Origin: Brevibacillus_C sp046036945
GTDB lineage: Bacteria > Bacillota > Bacilli > Brevibacillales > Brevibacillaceae
Assembly: GCF_046036945.1 (NCBI RefSeq)
Contig: NZ_JBJQOQ010000014.1
Location: 65,608-129,607, forward strand
Length of the DNA: 64,000 nt
Direction of reading: 5' to 3'
Below, one piece after another: positions 50,179 through 58,873 of the stretch. The notes under the pieces are model-generated. The model saw only the letters and a list, made by a program, of their open reading frames with translations, was not told the origin of the DNA and made no database searches. The stretch's first letter is position 1. Each line of letters starts with the position of its first letter. A program made the position numbers and the translations under genes.

Positions 50179-51606
50179 TTATCTCTGCTTCAATCTGCGC
50201 AAGCGATACTGCAGACTCTGCCTGCTGATCCCCAGCTCTTTGGCGGCGCGTGACAAATTTCCGTTATGCTTACCCACTACCATTTGAATATAGCTGCTTT
50301 CAAACATGAGCAGCTTTTCTTTTAAAGGAGCAGCTTCCCTGGCCGTTTCTTCAAGAAATTGTTGTTCCAGACTGGCCGCTGCCGCATGGGAAGCTTGCTG
50401 CACCTGATTTTTGCGGCGGAGATGAAGAGAGGGCAGATGATGGGGCATAATCGTCGTTTCATCTGCCATCAGATTCATCGCGCCCTCGATCACATGCTGC
50501 AGCTCACGAACATTGCCGGGCCAATCGTACCCGAGATAAAACTGCTGCACTTCCTCGCTTACACCCGTGACATCCATCTGAAACAGCTGGTTGTACTTTT
50601 GGATAAAATGCTGTGTCAGCAATGGAATATCTTCTCTGCGCTCGCGCAAAGGCGGGATAAACAGCGTAACCACGCCTAACCGGTAATACAGGTCCTTGCG
50701 CAGCTGCTGGTTGGAGATCGCTTCTATCGGGTCTTCATTGATTGCGGCGATGATCCGCACATTCATCGATCGGTCTTTGGTATCGCCGATCCGGCGAATC
50801 GATTTCTCCTGCAAAGCGCGAAGCAGCTTCGCCTGCAAAGGCAAACTGAGCGAATTGATCTCATCCAAAAAGAGCGTTCCGCCCTCCGCCTGTTCAAACA
50901 GTCCGGCACGCTCCACCGCTCCCGTAAAAGCGCCGCGCGACGTACCGAATAGCAAGCCTTCTATCAAGCCTTCCGGCAGAGCCGCACAATTTTGCGAGAT
51001 AAACGGAGCAGAAGCGCGTGCGCTGGCCTGATGGATGCTTTGGACAAAAAGTTCTTTGCCCGTCCCTGTTTCCCCGACGACGAGCACGGACGATGAGGTT
51101 CGCGCGGCTCGCTTGGCATTCTCGATCAGATCGTGAATCACCGCGCTTTTGCCGATGATGCTTTCAAACGTATAACGGGTGCCGCCTTTCTCCTTTTCGA
51201 GCAAATTTTCCCGAATCATCCGTTCCATCTTCGTCACATCGCTGGCAATCTCTACAGCGCCGATAATCCTGTTGCCATCCTTCAGCGGATACGTATGGTT
51301 AATTGTGGTGATCTCTTTTCCTTTATCATTAAAATAGGTCTGTTTGATATGGCGGATCGCTTTTCCGTTGTGCAGCGCTTGCAGCAATGTGCTCTGTTCT
51401 CCGTCCGGAAACTGAAAGACATCTAATAGATTTTTGCCCAGCACATCATTTTTATGCATCGATTCCAGTTCAGTCATTTTGCGGTTGTACAAGACGGATA
51501 TGCCGTTCTTGTCAATCACGTGAACGCCCTCGTTGATCTCATCGAGGATATGTTCATAGATTGTTAAAAACTGTTTGATTTTTTCGTGCTCAAGCAGTGT
51601 GTTCAT
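50179..51606 (-). CDS. rocR: RocR-like sigma-54-dependent activator with PAS domain
   Basis: Activator of 475 aa. PAS domain at about 20-130 (ILDEINEGVHVIDKNGISVLYNRKMTELE), AAA+ domain at about 155-390 with GETGTGKE, sigma-54 loop SRGAFTGA and GTLFLDEINSL, and a Fis-type HTH at the end (GNLSRAAKELGISRQSLQYRLRRLK). In Bacillus RocR responds to ornithine/citrulline and activates arginine catabolism. It stands divergent to rocD with two palindromes and a sigma-54 promoter between them. ATG 51606 fits the family N-terminus; the longer frame to 51753 runs through those regulatory sites. Confidence 0.87.
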   Translation of the reverse strand: MNTLLEHEKIKQFLTIYEHILDEINEGVHVIDKNGISVLYNRKMTELESMHKNDVLGKNLLDVFQFPDGEQSTLLQALHNGKAIRHIKQTYFNDKGKEITTINHTYPLKDGNRIIGAVEIASDVTKMERMIRENLLEKEKGGTRYTFESIIGKSAVIHDLIENAKRAARTSSSVLVVGETGTGKELFVQSIHQASARASAPFISQNCAALPEGLIEGLLFGTSRGAFTGAVERAGLFEQAEGGTLFLDEINSLSLPLQAKLLRALQEKSIRRIGDTKDRSMNVRIIAAINEDPIEAISNQQLRKDLYYRLGVVTLFIPPLRERREDIPLLTQHFIQKYNQLFQMDVTGVSEEVQQFYLGYDWPGNVRELQHVIEGAMNLMADETTIMPHHLPSLHLRRKNQVQQASHAAAASLEQQFLEETAREAAPLKEKLLMFESSYIQMVVGKHNGNLSRAAKELGISRQSLQYRLRRLKQR

Positions 51607-51658
51607 CACGTTTTGCCACCCCTTTAGTCGATCAAATTTTAGCACATGATTCGCTGCA

Positions 51659-51716
51659 TGCAAAATAATTTTGCGATTATTTGGCAACACAAATATTGGG
51701 TGCAAAATATTTTGGC
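51659..51716. promoter_or_regulatory. Two RocR-like palindromes before rocD
   Basis: GCAAAATAATTTTGC (51659-51673) is a perfect palindrome around one base. GCAAAATATTTTGGC (51702-51716) is a second near-perfect copy that touches the -24 element. They resemble the TGCAAAA-N-ATTTTGCA sites bound by B. subtilis RocR. Confidence 0.72.
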
Positions 51717-51728
51717 GAACAACTTGCA
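51713..51728 (+). promoter_or_regulatory. Sigma-54 promoter of rocD
   Basis: TGGCGA-acaac-TTGCA carries the GG/GC pair at correct distance. The predicted leader is about 87 bases before ATG 51827. Confidence 0.82.
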
Positions 51729-51826
51729 GGCAGCTTTGTGAAAATGAAGCCATTCAAGCATTGCGAGCGTTGGCATCATTCTTGAAAGGGAGTAATAGCG
51801 GACCACAAAACGAAGGAGGAACAAGC

Positions 51827-53020
51827 ATGAGCCAAACCAAAGCGATTATTGAACAAACGGAAAAGTTCGGAGCCCACAACTACCATCCGCTGCCGATCGT
51901 CATATCGCGGGCAGAGGGTGTCTGGGTGGAAGATCCGGAAGGCAACCGGTACATGGACATGCTGAGTGCCTACTCCGCGCTTAACCAGGGGCATCGCCAT
52001 CCGAAGATCATCCAGGCGCTGAAAGACCAGGCGGACAAGGTAACGCTTACCTCGCGGGCGTTTTACAGCGATCAACTGGGGCTGTTTTACGAAAAGCTGG
52101 CGAAGCTGACGGGAAAAGAAATGATTTTGCCGATGAATACGGGCGCTGAAGCGGTAGAAACGGCGCTGAAGGCGATCAGGCGCTGGGCGTACGATGTGAA
52201 GAAGGTCCCGGAAAACCAGGCGGACATCATCGTCTGCGAGGGCAATTTTCACGGCCGAACCGTAACGATCACCTCGTTCTCCTCCGCCGAGGAGTACAGA
52301 CGCGGGTTTGGACCTTTTACGCCGGGCTTCACGATAATTCCATACGGGGATATCGAGGCGTTGAAGAACGCGATTACGCCGAATACCGCGGCATTGGTCA
52401 TCGAACCGATCCAGGGGGAAGCCGGCATCATCATCCCGCCGCAAGGTTTTCTCAAGGCGGCAGAGGAAGTCTGCAGGGCGAACAACGTCCTGTTCGTCGC
52501 CGACGAAATCCAAACGGGTTTTGGGCGCACCGGGAAGCTTTTTGCCAGTGAGTGGGAGGGTGTCACGCCAGATATGTTCATTATGGGGAAAGCGCTGGGG
52601 GGAGGGGTATTCCCGATATCGGCGGTCGCAGCGGACAAGGAGATTCTCGGAGTGTTTGAGCCGGGGTCCCACGGTTCCACATTTGGCGGCAACCCATTGG
52701 GCTGCGCTGTCGCCGTGGCAGCGCTCGACGTCATCGAAGAAGAGGGCCTGGTCGCCCGTTCGCTGGAATTGGGCAAATATTTCATGGAGAGATTAAAAGA
52801 AATCCAGCATCCCGCGATTCGCGAAGTGCGGGGCAGAGGGCTGTTTATCGGCGTGGAGCTGACCACGTCCGCCAGACCGTACTGTGAGAAGCTGAAAGAG
52901 CTTGGCTTGTTGTGCAAAGAGACGCATGAAACGACGATCCGCTTTGCTCCGCCGCTGGTCATTTCCCGGGAGGAACTGGATTGGGCGATGGAACGGATCA
53001 ATCAGGTCTTCCAGGTGTAA
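51827..53020 (+). CDS. rocD: Ornithine aminotransferase
   Basis: PLP aminotransferase class III, 397 aa, moving the delta-amino group of ornithine to 2-oxoglutarate. EKFGAHNYHPLPIVISRAEGVWVEDPEGN at the start, FVADEIQTGFGRTGK (PLP Asp) and the Schiff-base Lys in MGKALGGGVFPISA agree with RocD enzymes. ATG 51827 has AAGGAGG upstream; the frame from 51671 covers the regulatory region. Driven by a sigma-54 promoter under the divergent RocR-like activator. Confidence 0.94.
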   Translation: MSQTKAIIEQTEKFGAHNYHPLPIVISRAEGVWVEDPEGNRYMDMLSAYSALNQGHRHPKIIQALKDQADKVTLTSRAFYSDQLGLFYEKLAKLTGKEMILPMNTGAEAVETALKAIRRWAYDVKKVPENQADIIVCEGNFHGRTVTITSFSSAEEYRRGFGPFTPGFTIIPYGDIEALKNAITPNTAALVIEPIQGEAGIIIPPQGFLKAAEEVCRANNVLFVADEIQTGFGRTGKLFASEWEGVTPDMFIMGKALGGGVFPISAVAADKEILGVFEPGSHGSTFGGNPLGCAVAVAALDVIEEEGLVARSLELGKYFMERLKEIQHPAIREVRGRGLFIGVELTTSARPYCEKLKELGLLCKETHETTIRFAPPLVISREELDWAMERINQVFQV

Positions 53021-53042
53021 GAAAAGCTCGCGTAAAGAAAGG

Positions 53043-53085
53043 CTAAAACACTCGGCTTTCCGCCGGCGTGTTTTAGCCTTTTTTT
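53043..53085. terminator. Terminator between rocD and the small coiled-coil gene
   Basis: CTAAAACAC and GTGTTTTAG form a perfect stem with an additional inner CGGC/GCCG stem; seven T residues follow on the plus strand. It can serve both converging genes. Confidence 0.88.
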
Positions 53086-53095
53086 GACCAAATGC

Positions 53096-53320
53096 TTACT
53101 TGGGCTGTTGCTGCTGCATAGACTGAGCCTGCATCGCCGATTGAACCTGGCTGACCATCATTTGGACCTGGGCGATTTCATTGGAAGCTTGTTTCAGGGC
53201 TTCTTCCGCTTGCATCGTATTGGCGGCGGATTGCGTAATCGCCTGGGTGATCATTTCTTTTGCCATTGCTGCGGCCGCCTCTGCTTTTTTCAGCGTGTTG
53301 GTATCCATTTGTTGGGGCAT
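53096..53320 (-). CDS. Small Gln/Ala/Met-rich helical protein
   Basis: Peptide of 74 aa with a strong AAGGAGG site before the ATG. It is almost entirely helical heptads (KKAEAAAAMAKEMITQAITQ, AEEALKQASNEIAQVQMMVS) and ends in Gln-rich MQAQSMQQQQPK. No signal peptide or Cys. The shape resembles small spore-coat or scaffold proteins, but I recognise no defined family. Confidence 0.72.
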   Translation of the reverse strand: MPQQMDTNTLKKAEAAAAMAKEMITQAITQSAANTMQAEEALKQASNEIAQVQMMVSQVQSAMQAQSMQQQQPK

Positions 53321-53522
53321 TTTCGTTCCTCCTTTTTCAGCTAAGGTGATTTATTCATACCCTGTTAGCTTAACCTTCTCCCCCTGCCCTTATGCTTTTT
53401 TGCAAACGCAATTTTTGGTCAAAATCCTCCATTTTTCTGCACTTTTTTGAAACTAATACCGATTTTTAGCGTCAAATGTAAGAGAGGGAAAGAGTCTGTC
53501 GTACATAGAAGGGGAGTTATCC

Positions 53523-55508
53523 ATGAGGAAGAGGACATCAGGGTTGAAGAAAGAGCTTCTCGTGCTGATTGCTGCGATGCTGCTGGTCTTTGCCACGGCC
53601 TTTGAAACCTATGCGGTTCCGAAGGTTTCTCTGGGGGACGATTTGCTGATCAGCAAGTACCACCACTTCATCGACGGGAAAAAAATCGGGATTGTCACCA
53701 ATCAGACGGGTGTAAACAGCCAGGGCGCCAGCATCATCGACGTACTCTTCAAGTACCCGAAGACCAATGTAGTGGCTTTGTTTGGGCCGGAACACGGGAT
53801 TGACGGGAAGGCACCGGCAGGCGCTTATGTGGAGTCCTACACCGACAGCAAATACAAGGTTCCGGTATACAGCCTCTACGGAAAAACGCGGATGCCGACC
53901 GAGGAAATGCTCAAGGGTCTCGATTCTCTCGTCTTTGACATGCAGGATATCGGTGCACGGTCTTATACGTACATTTCTACCTTGCAATACTGCATGCAGG
54001 CGGCAAAGAAGCACGGCAAGCAAATCGTCGTTCTTGACAGGCCCAATCCGCTGGGAGGGACGATTGTCGACGGACCGGTGCTGGAAGACAAGTTCGCCTC
54101 TTTTGTCGGCGTAGATAACCTGCCGATGGCACACGGGATGACTGCGGGGGAATTGGCCTATTTCTTCAATCGCAAGATCGGAGCCGACCTGGCTGTTGTC
54201 CCGATGGAGGGATACACCAGAAACACGATCTGGCAGGATACAGGACTGCGCTGGGTGCAAAGCTCTCCGAACATTCCCGACATCACGTCCGTCTTTGGCT
54301 ACATGGCGACCGGGCTCGGCGAGGGGACTGGGATTACGCAAGCGGACAAATTCAAGTGGGTTGGCGGAAAGGGCATCAACAGCCAGACTTTGGCCAATCT
54401 CTTGAACAATGCGGGCTTAAAAGGCGTTTCGTTCACCCCGGAACAGCGCGGCTCAGCCGGCGGGGTTCGCCTGATGATCACCGATCCGCGGACGTTTAAT
54501 CCGGCCAAGACAGGCATCTATGTTCTCGGCTACGCCCATTCACTCAACCATTTTGCCGTTCCCAAGAGTACGGGCGGGGACATTGTCATGTTTGACAAAA
54601 TCATGGGAACAGATCAAATCGGCAAGTCGTTGGAGCAGGGGCTGACGCCGCAGCAGATCGAAGTAGGATACGCCGAAGTGCTGGCCAAGTTTAAGGAAGA
54701 GCGGAAAAAGTACCTGATTTACGGAGACGTTCCGCTAGGCGCGGGGAATTCGCCTGCAGGCCCGGCCCTGGTCACGGCGCCGCCGGCGGCATCTCAAACC
54801 GGCAAGCCGACAGCACAGCCGCCGAAGCCGCCGCAGCCCAAGCCGGATCCAAATGCAAAGGTGGCGTACCTGACATTTGACGACGGGCCGTCCGTCAACA
54901 CTCCGAAGATTTTAGACATTTTAAAGGAGAATCAGGTGAAGGCGACGTTTTTTGTCGTCGGACGCAATATCAAGGGACGGGAGGCCATTCTGAAACGGGA
55001 AGTTGATGAAGGCCACGCCGTGGGCGGTCACACGTTTTCACACGATTACAATCTCGTGTACAAATCGGTAGACGGCTTCTTCAAAGATTTGGAGGCAGGC
55101 AATAAGGCGATTGAGCAGGTGACCGGGGTCGCTCCTACGCTGATCCGCTTTCCTGGAGGCAGCAACAACACGGTGAGCAAACATGCGCAGGATCCCGGCA
55201 AATACGGCAAGAACAAGTGGATCATGCCGGATATCGTCAAGGAAGCGGAGAAGCGCGGCTATCGCCACTTCGATTGGAACGTCAGCATCGGCGATGCCAG
55301 CGCAAAGGGATACACCGTCGAAAGTGCAGTGCAAAGCGTCGTCAAGGCAACAAAAAACAACAAGCAGGTAATTATCCTCATGCATGACGGCGTCGGCAAG
55401 GAGAAGACGGTTCAAGCGCTGCCCAAGATCATTCAAACCCTCAAAGCTGAAGGGTACTCATTTGAAGTACTGGGACATGAGTCATTCCAGGTTTCTTTTC
55501 TGAAGTAA
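53523..55508 (+). CDS. NamZ-like exo-muramidase (DUF1343) fused to NodB polysaccharide deacetylase
   Basis: Exported 661-aa protein. A signal peptide (about 1-31) is followed by a DUF1343/NamZ domain (about 35-405) with FGPEHGIDGKAPAG, where the Glu is the catalytic acid of exo-N-acetylmuramidases, plus DMQDIGARSYTY and DRPNPLGG. A Pro/Ala/Lys linker (about 410-445) leads to a complete NodB/CE4 domain: TFDDGP with D453/D454, HTFSHD, RFPGG, FDWN and LMHDG. One chain could thus remove MurNAc ends and deacetylate wall or MurNAc-containing fragments. Single gene. Confidence 0.9.
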   Translation: MRKRTSGLKKELLVLIAAMLLVFATAFETYAVPKVSLGDDLLISKYHHFIDGKKIGIVTNQTGVNSQGASIIDVLFKYPKTNVVALFGPEHGIDGKAPAGAYVESYTDSKYKVPVYSLYGKTRMPTEEMLKGLDSLVFDMQDIGARSYTYISTLQYCMQAAKKHGKQIVVLDRPNPLGGTIVDGPVLEDKFASFVGVDNLPMAHGMTAGELAYFFNRKIGADLAVVPMEGYTRNTIWQDTGLRWVQSSPNIPDITSVFGYMATGLGEGTGITQADKFKWVGGKGINSQTLANLLNNAGLKGVSFTPEQRGSAGGVRLMITDPRTFNPAKTGIYVLGYAHSLNHFAVPKSTGGDIVMFDKIMGTDQIGKSLEQGLTPQQIEVGYAEVLAKFKEERKKYLIYGDVPLGAGNSPAGPALVTAPPAASQTGKPTAQPPKPPQPKPDPNAKVAYLTFDDGPSVNTPKILDILKENQVKATFFVVGRNIKGREAILKREVDEGHAVGGHTFSHDYNLVYKSVDGFFKDLEAGNKAIEQVTGVAPTLIRFPGGSNNTVSKHAQDPGKYGKNKWIMPDIVKEAEKRGYRHFDWNVSIGDASAKGYTVESAVQSVVKATKNNKQVIILMHDGVGKEKTVQALPKIIQTLKAEGYSFEVLGHESFQVSFLK

Positions 55509-55510
55509 TG

Positions 55511-55558
55511 AAAGGGTGTGATCAGCCTGCCGGTGCAGGCATGATCACACCCTTTTGA
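55511..55558. terminator. Bidirectional terminator between muramidase fusion and dps
   Basis: AAAGGGTGTGATCA (55511-55524) pairs perfectly with TGATCACACCCTTT (55542-55555). Confidence 0.88.
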
Positions 55559-55590
55559 TTTGCGGGCAGGCGGCAAGGGGGTACAGGGTT

Positions 55591-56049
55591 CTACTTTAAA
55601 TAAGAACGCAGCATCCAAACGTGCTTTTCCAAAGATTGGCGAATGGAAGTCAGCATGTCCGCTGTAGCGTCATCCTGCTGGGACTCGGCAATCTTCAGCC
55701 CCTCTTTTGTCTCCGCGATCAAGGTATCAAAATCGTCGGCAATGGTTTTTACCATCTGCTCCGTCGACTCGCTGCCGGCTGCTTCTTTTATCGTGGCTTT
55801 CTCCAGGTATTCCTTCATCGTGGCGAGCGGCTTTTCCTTGATCGCCAGGAGCCGCTCGGCCAATTCGTCGAGGTGCTGGGCGGCTTCATTGTACAATTGC
55901 TCAAAGGTGGCGTGCAGCGTAAAAAAGTTCGGACCGCTTACATACCAGTGGTAATTGTGCAGCTTTACATAGAGGACGCCCCAGTTTGCAATTTGGGTGT
56001 TTAATACGCTTGTGACCGTTTTGGTAACCTGTCTGACATCGGTGGCCAT
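55591..56049 (-). CDS. Dps family ferritin-like DNA-binding protein
   Basis: Protein of 152 aa of the Dps/MrgA group that stores iron and protects DNA from peroxide. The ferroxidase residues are in LHNYHWYVSGPNFFTLHATFEQLYNEAAQHLDELAERL (His, Asp, Glu). The stop is close to a shared terminator. No classical PerR box was found upstream. GGGAGGAG precedes the ATG. Confidence 0.93.
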   Translation of the reverse strand: MATDVRQVTKTVTSVLNTQIANWGVLYVKLHNYHWYVSGPNFFTLHATFEQLYNEAAQHLDELAERLLAIKEKPLATMKEYLEKATIKEAAGSESTEQMVKTIADDFDTLIAETKEGLKIAESQQDDATADMLTSIRQSLEKHVWMLRSYLK

Positions 56050-56136
56050 GCTTCAGCTCCTCCCTTTCCAATCGTGTTCACATAGTAACATCTCTCAATC
56101 CATCCGGTTCTATACGAATTTGCTCATTTGTCACAT

Positions 56137-56163
56137 CTTACTCTCATGGTTCCCGGCCGATTT
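56137..56163 (+). promoter_or_regulatory. Candidate sigma-D (flagellar) promoter of motAB
   Basis: GCCGATTT (56156-56163) matches seven of eight positions of the sigma-D -10 box. The -35 at the correct 15-base distance (CTTA) is weak. Confidence 0.45.
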
Positions 56164-56216
56164 GCCGAAACCATAAGTAGGGTATTTTATTTACGGATTT
56201 TTTGGGGAGTGGCGAC

Positions 56217-57038
56217 ATGGAAAAATCAACTTATATTGGACTCTTCCTCGGACTCTTAGCCGTTGGCGTTGGCATGGTGTTGAAGGGGGCATCAATCTCA
56301 ACACTGGCGAATCCTGCCGCTATTATGATCATCTTCGTAGGAACCGCGGCAGCGCTGTTTATCGGGTTCCCCACCTCGGAGCTCAAGAGGGTGCCGGCTC
56401 TCCTAAAGGTGCTTTTTACGGAGCAAAAGCTCGTTTCCAAGCGAGAGTTGATCGAACAGTTTATGGCATGGGCGTCGATCGCCCGCCGGGAAGGGCTGCT
56501 TGCGCTGGAAAACACCTCGGATGAAATCGAGGACGAATTTTTAAGGAACGGCATGAAGATGATTATTGACGGCGGCGAGCCGGAATTTGTCCGGGATGTC
56601 TTAAACGAGGAAATCTACGCCATAGAGGAACGGCATGCTTCAGGAGCGCAGATCTTCTCCCAGGCTGGTGCCGCTGCGCCGACATTGGGGGTGCTTGGCG
56701 CGGTCGTCGGGCTGATCGCAGCGCTGGGGAACTTAGCCGATATCGACAAGCTGGGCCACTCGATCGCCGCTGCGTTTGTCGCTACTCTGATGGGGATTTT
56801 CTCCGGTTATGTGCTGTGGCACCCGTTTGCCAACAAGCTGAAACGCAAATCGAAACGGGAAATCGAAATAAAAAAGATCATGGTGGAAGGCTTGTTGTCC
56901 ATCCAGGCAGGTGTCTCTCCGGCTGCGATCGAACAAAAGCTGCTGGTGTACATCCCGCTGCACGAACGCATGGCTGAACGGGCGGAAGAAAAAGATGTGA
57001 ATGCCCAGGCGAGAGAAGGTGTCGGAGTGAATGGCTAA
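56217..57038 (+). CDS. motA: Flagellar stator protein MotA
   Basis: Four-helix stator subunit of 273 aa. ASIARREGLLALE in the cytoplasmic loop and GAAAPTLGVLGAVVGLIAALGNLADIDKLGHSIAAAFVATLMGIFSGY (helices 3-4 with the conserved Pro) are typical. ATG 56217 has GGGGAG before it. It overlaps motB by eight bases. Proton or sodium specificity (MotP) is not decided here. Confidence 0.93.
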   Translation: MEKSTYIGLFLGLLAVGVGMVLKGASISTLANPAAIMIIFVGTAAALFIGFPTSELKRVPALLKVLFTEQKLVSKRELIEQFMAWASIARREGLLALENTSDEIEDEFLRNGMKMIIDGGEPEFVRDVLNEEIYAIEERHASGAQIFSQAGAAAPTLGVLGAVVGLIAALGNLADIDKLGHSIAAAFVATLMGIFSGYVLWHPFANKLKRKSKREIEIKKIMVEGLLSIQAGVSPAAIEQKLLVYIPLHERMAERAEEKDVNAQAREGVGVNG

Positions 57039-57804
57039 GCGGAGGAGACACGGCTCGGAAGAAGAGCATATTGATGAAACCTGGCTGATCCCTTACTCGG
57101 ACTTATTGACGCTGCTTTTGGCCTTGTTCATCGTACTCTTCGCTTCAAGCAAGCTGGATGTCAAGAAATTCGATCAGTTGGCCCAGTCGTTTAACGTTGC
57201 GTTTACAGGGGGGACAAGCATCTTGGAAAGCCCTGCCCCCATTACCATGCCGCCGGATACACTGCAGATTCCGGACGACGTCACGATGATGTCCAAAGCT
57301 GAGCAGGAACAGGCAGAACGGTACCGCCAAGAGACGGAGGACCTGGAGAAGGCGAAGGAACAACTGGACACTTACATCCTGGAGCACGCATTGCAGGAAA
57401 AGCTTCATACGAAAGTAACGGAGACGGGCCTTTTGATCACTATCATGGACAATGCGCTGTTTAACTCGGGAAGCGCCCAGGTACGCCCGGAAGCGAGAGA
57501 GCTGGCAAGTGAGATCTCCAAGCTGCTGGTTCCGCAGCCGCGGCAAATCACCGTCTCGGGCCACACGGACAACGTGCCGATTCACACGGCGGAATTCCCT
57601 TCCAACTGGGATCTAAGCTCGAAACGGGCGCTCAACTTCATGAAGATCCTGCTGCAGAATCCCCAGCTTGATCCGCAAAAATTCAGCGCTACCGGTTATG
57701 GAGAGTATCACCCGATCGCACCCAATGACAGTGCGGAAGGGCGGGCCAAGAACCGACGCGTCGAAGTGGCTATTTTGCGCAACAATCCCAAACCGCTGCA
57801 GTAG
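57031..57804 (+). CDS. motB: Flagellar stator protein MotB
   Basis: 257 aa: a short cytoplasmic tail, one membrane helix with the ion-carrying Asp24 (YSDLLTLLLALFIVLFA), a plug/linker and a C-terminal OmpA-like peptidoglycan-binding domain (TVSGHTDNVPIHTAEFPSNWDLSSKRA, GEYHPIAPNDSAEGRAKNRRVE). It anchors the stator to the wall. Translationally coupled to motA. Confidence 0.93.
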   Translation: MAKRRRHGSEEEHIDETWLIPYSDLLTLLLALFIVLFASSKLDVKKFDQLAQSFNVAFTGGTSILESPAPITMPPDTLQIPDDVTMMSKAEQEQAERYRQETEDLEKAKEQLDTYILEHALQEKLHTKVTETGLLITIMDNALFNSGSAQVRPEARELASEISKLLVPQPRQITVSGHTDNVPIHTAEFPSNWDLSSKRALNFMKILLQNPQLDPQKFSATGYGEYHPIAPNDSAEGRAKNRRVEVAILRNNPKPLQ

Positions 57805-57815
57805 GCAAGCGAAAA

Positions 57816-57859
57816 ACACCCCTTCTACACGAGGCAACTCGCCGGTATAGAAGGGGTGT
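57816..57859. terminator. Bidirectional terminator between motB and lgt
   Basis: ACACCCCTTCTA pairs perfectly with TAGAAGGGGTGT. On the minus strand a TTTTT tail follows, which suits lgt; the plus side is weaker. Confidence 0.85.
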
Positions 57860-57860
57860 C

Positions 57861-58652
57861 TTATTGAGCCGGTTCCGGCTGTTTTGGCTCTCGAAAGTGC
57901 AGGTAGATACCTGCTGCAAGGGCAATCAGGATAATGCTCACCGCTGTCCACTGGGCTGTCGTCCAACCGAACAGGTAGCGGGGCGAGTCGCCGCGGAGCA
58001 TCTCCAGTGCGAAGCGTCCGGCGTTGTACAAAATGTTGTAAATGAGAAACAGATAGCCGCGCTTTAGACGTTTCTGCATCAGAATCATCAGGACGGCAAA
58101 GAAGATGACATCCATTTGCCCTTCCCACACTTCGGCCGGCCAGAGCGGGCGGTCTCCAAAGACAGCGCGGGCGTTGGTGCCCTCTGGATACAGAATGCCA
58201 AAATCGCCGCCGGTCGGATCGCCAAAGGCATCGCCGTTCATCAGATTGGCGTCCCTGCCGATGCTCTGCCCGAGAATCAGTCCGGGGGCGCATAAGTCGG
58301 CCATCTCCCAAAATGACAGCTTGTGCTTCCGCACGTACCAGAAGCCGACTGCGATCGCTCCGACGATCCCGCCTTGGATCGACAATCCCCCGTGCCAGAT
58401 CGCGATGATTTCGCCTGGATGCTGCGAGTAATAAGGCCAATCGAACAGGAACACGGTCCAGAAGCGCGAACCGATAATCGCACCGATAAACATCGGAACA
58501 GAGAGGTTCATGATATGTTCTGCCAGGTGCTCCTTTTTTTGCAGCTTGGCCAGGGTAACCGTCACTCCCAGTCCTAGAAGAAAGGCGAGAATGAACAAAA
58601 GGCTGTACGAACGGATGGGAAAAGGGCCGATATGGGCTATGTACTGGTGCAA
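57861..58652 (-). CDS. lgt: Prolipoprotein diacylglyceryl transferase
   Basis: Seven-helix membrane enzyme of 263 aa that transfers diacylglycerol from phosphatidylglycerol to the Cys of prolipoproteins. IAIWHGGLSIQGGIVGAI (with the essential His and the Lgt signature), GQSIGRDANLMNGDAFG (catalytic Arg) and YNAGRFALEMLRGDS are conserved. It serves lipoproteins such as the two binding proteins in this window. Confidence 0.94.
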   Translation of the reverse strand: MHQYIAHIGPFPIRSYSLLFILAFLLGLGVTVTLAKLQKKEHLAEHIMNLSVPMFIGAIIGSRFWTVFLFDWPYYSQHPGEIIAIWHGGLSIQGGIVGAIAVGFWYVRKHKLSFWEMADLCAPGLILGQSIGRDANLMNGDAFGDPTGGDFGILYPEGTNARAVFGDRPLWPAEVWEGQMDVIFFAVLMILMQKRLKRGYLFLIYNILYNAGRFALEMLRGDSPRYLFGWTTAQWTAVSIILIALAAGIYLHFREPKQPEPAQ

Positions 58653-58873
58653 TTTGCTCCCTTCTTTCCTTTTGGATGCTTCCGAAATCCTTTACAGAAT
58701 GGATGTTACTTATCATACCACAGCGGAAGCAATACCTGAAAATCAAAAAGAGGGAAAATGCAGACATACCCTTTTCAGGTGTCGCCAGCCTGGCGAAAAC
58801 GCCGGGACAAGCGATCCTGTCGACCACTTTTGTCTCATGTTCGGCAGCGTTGCTTAACTGGGGATTCCCGGTC

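Noticed and set aside
51607..51753. Longer N-terminus for the RocR-like protein
   Set aside because: It would run through the two palindromes and the sigma-54 promoter of rocD; ATG 51606 gives the normal family start.
57613..58827. 404-codon minus-strand frame spanning motB end and lgt
   Set aside because: Runs across the bidirectional terminator and is out of frame with the well-supported Lgt protein.
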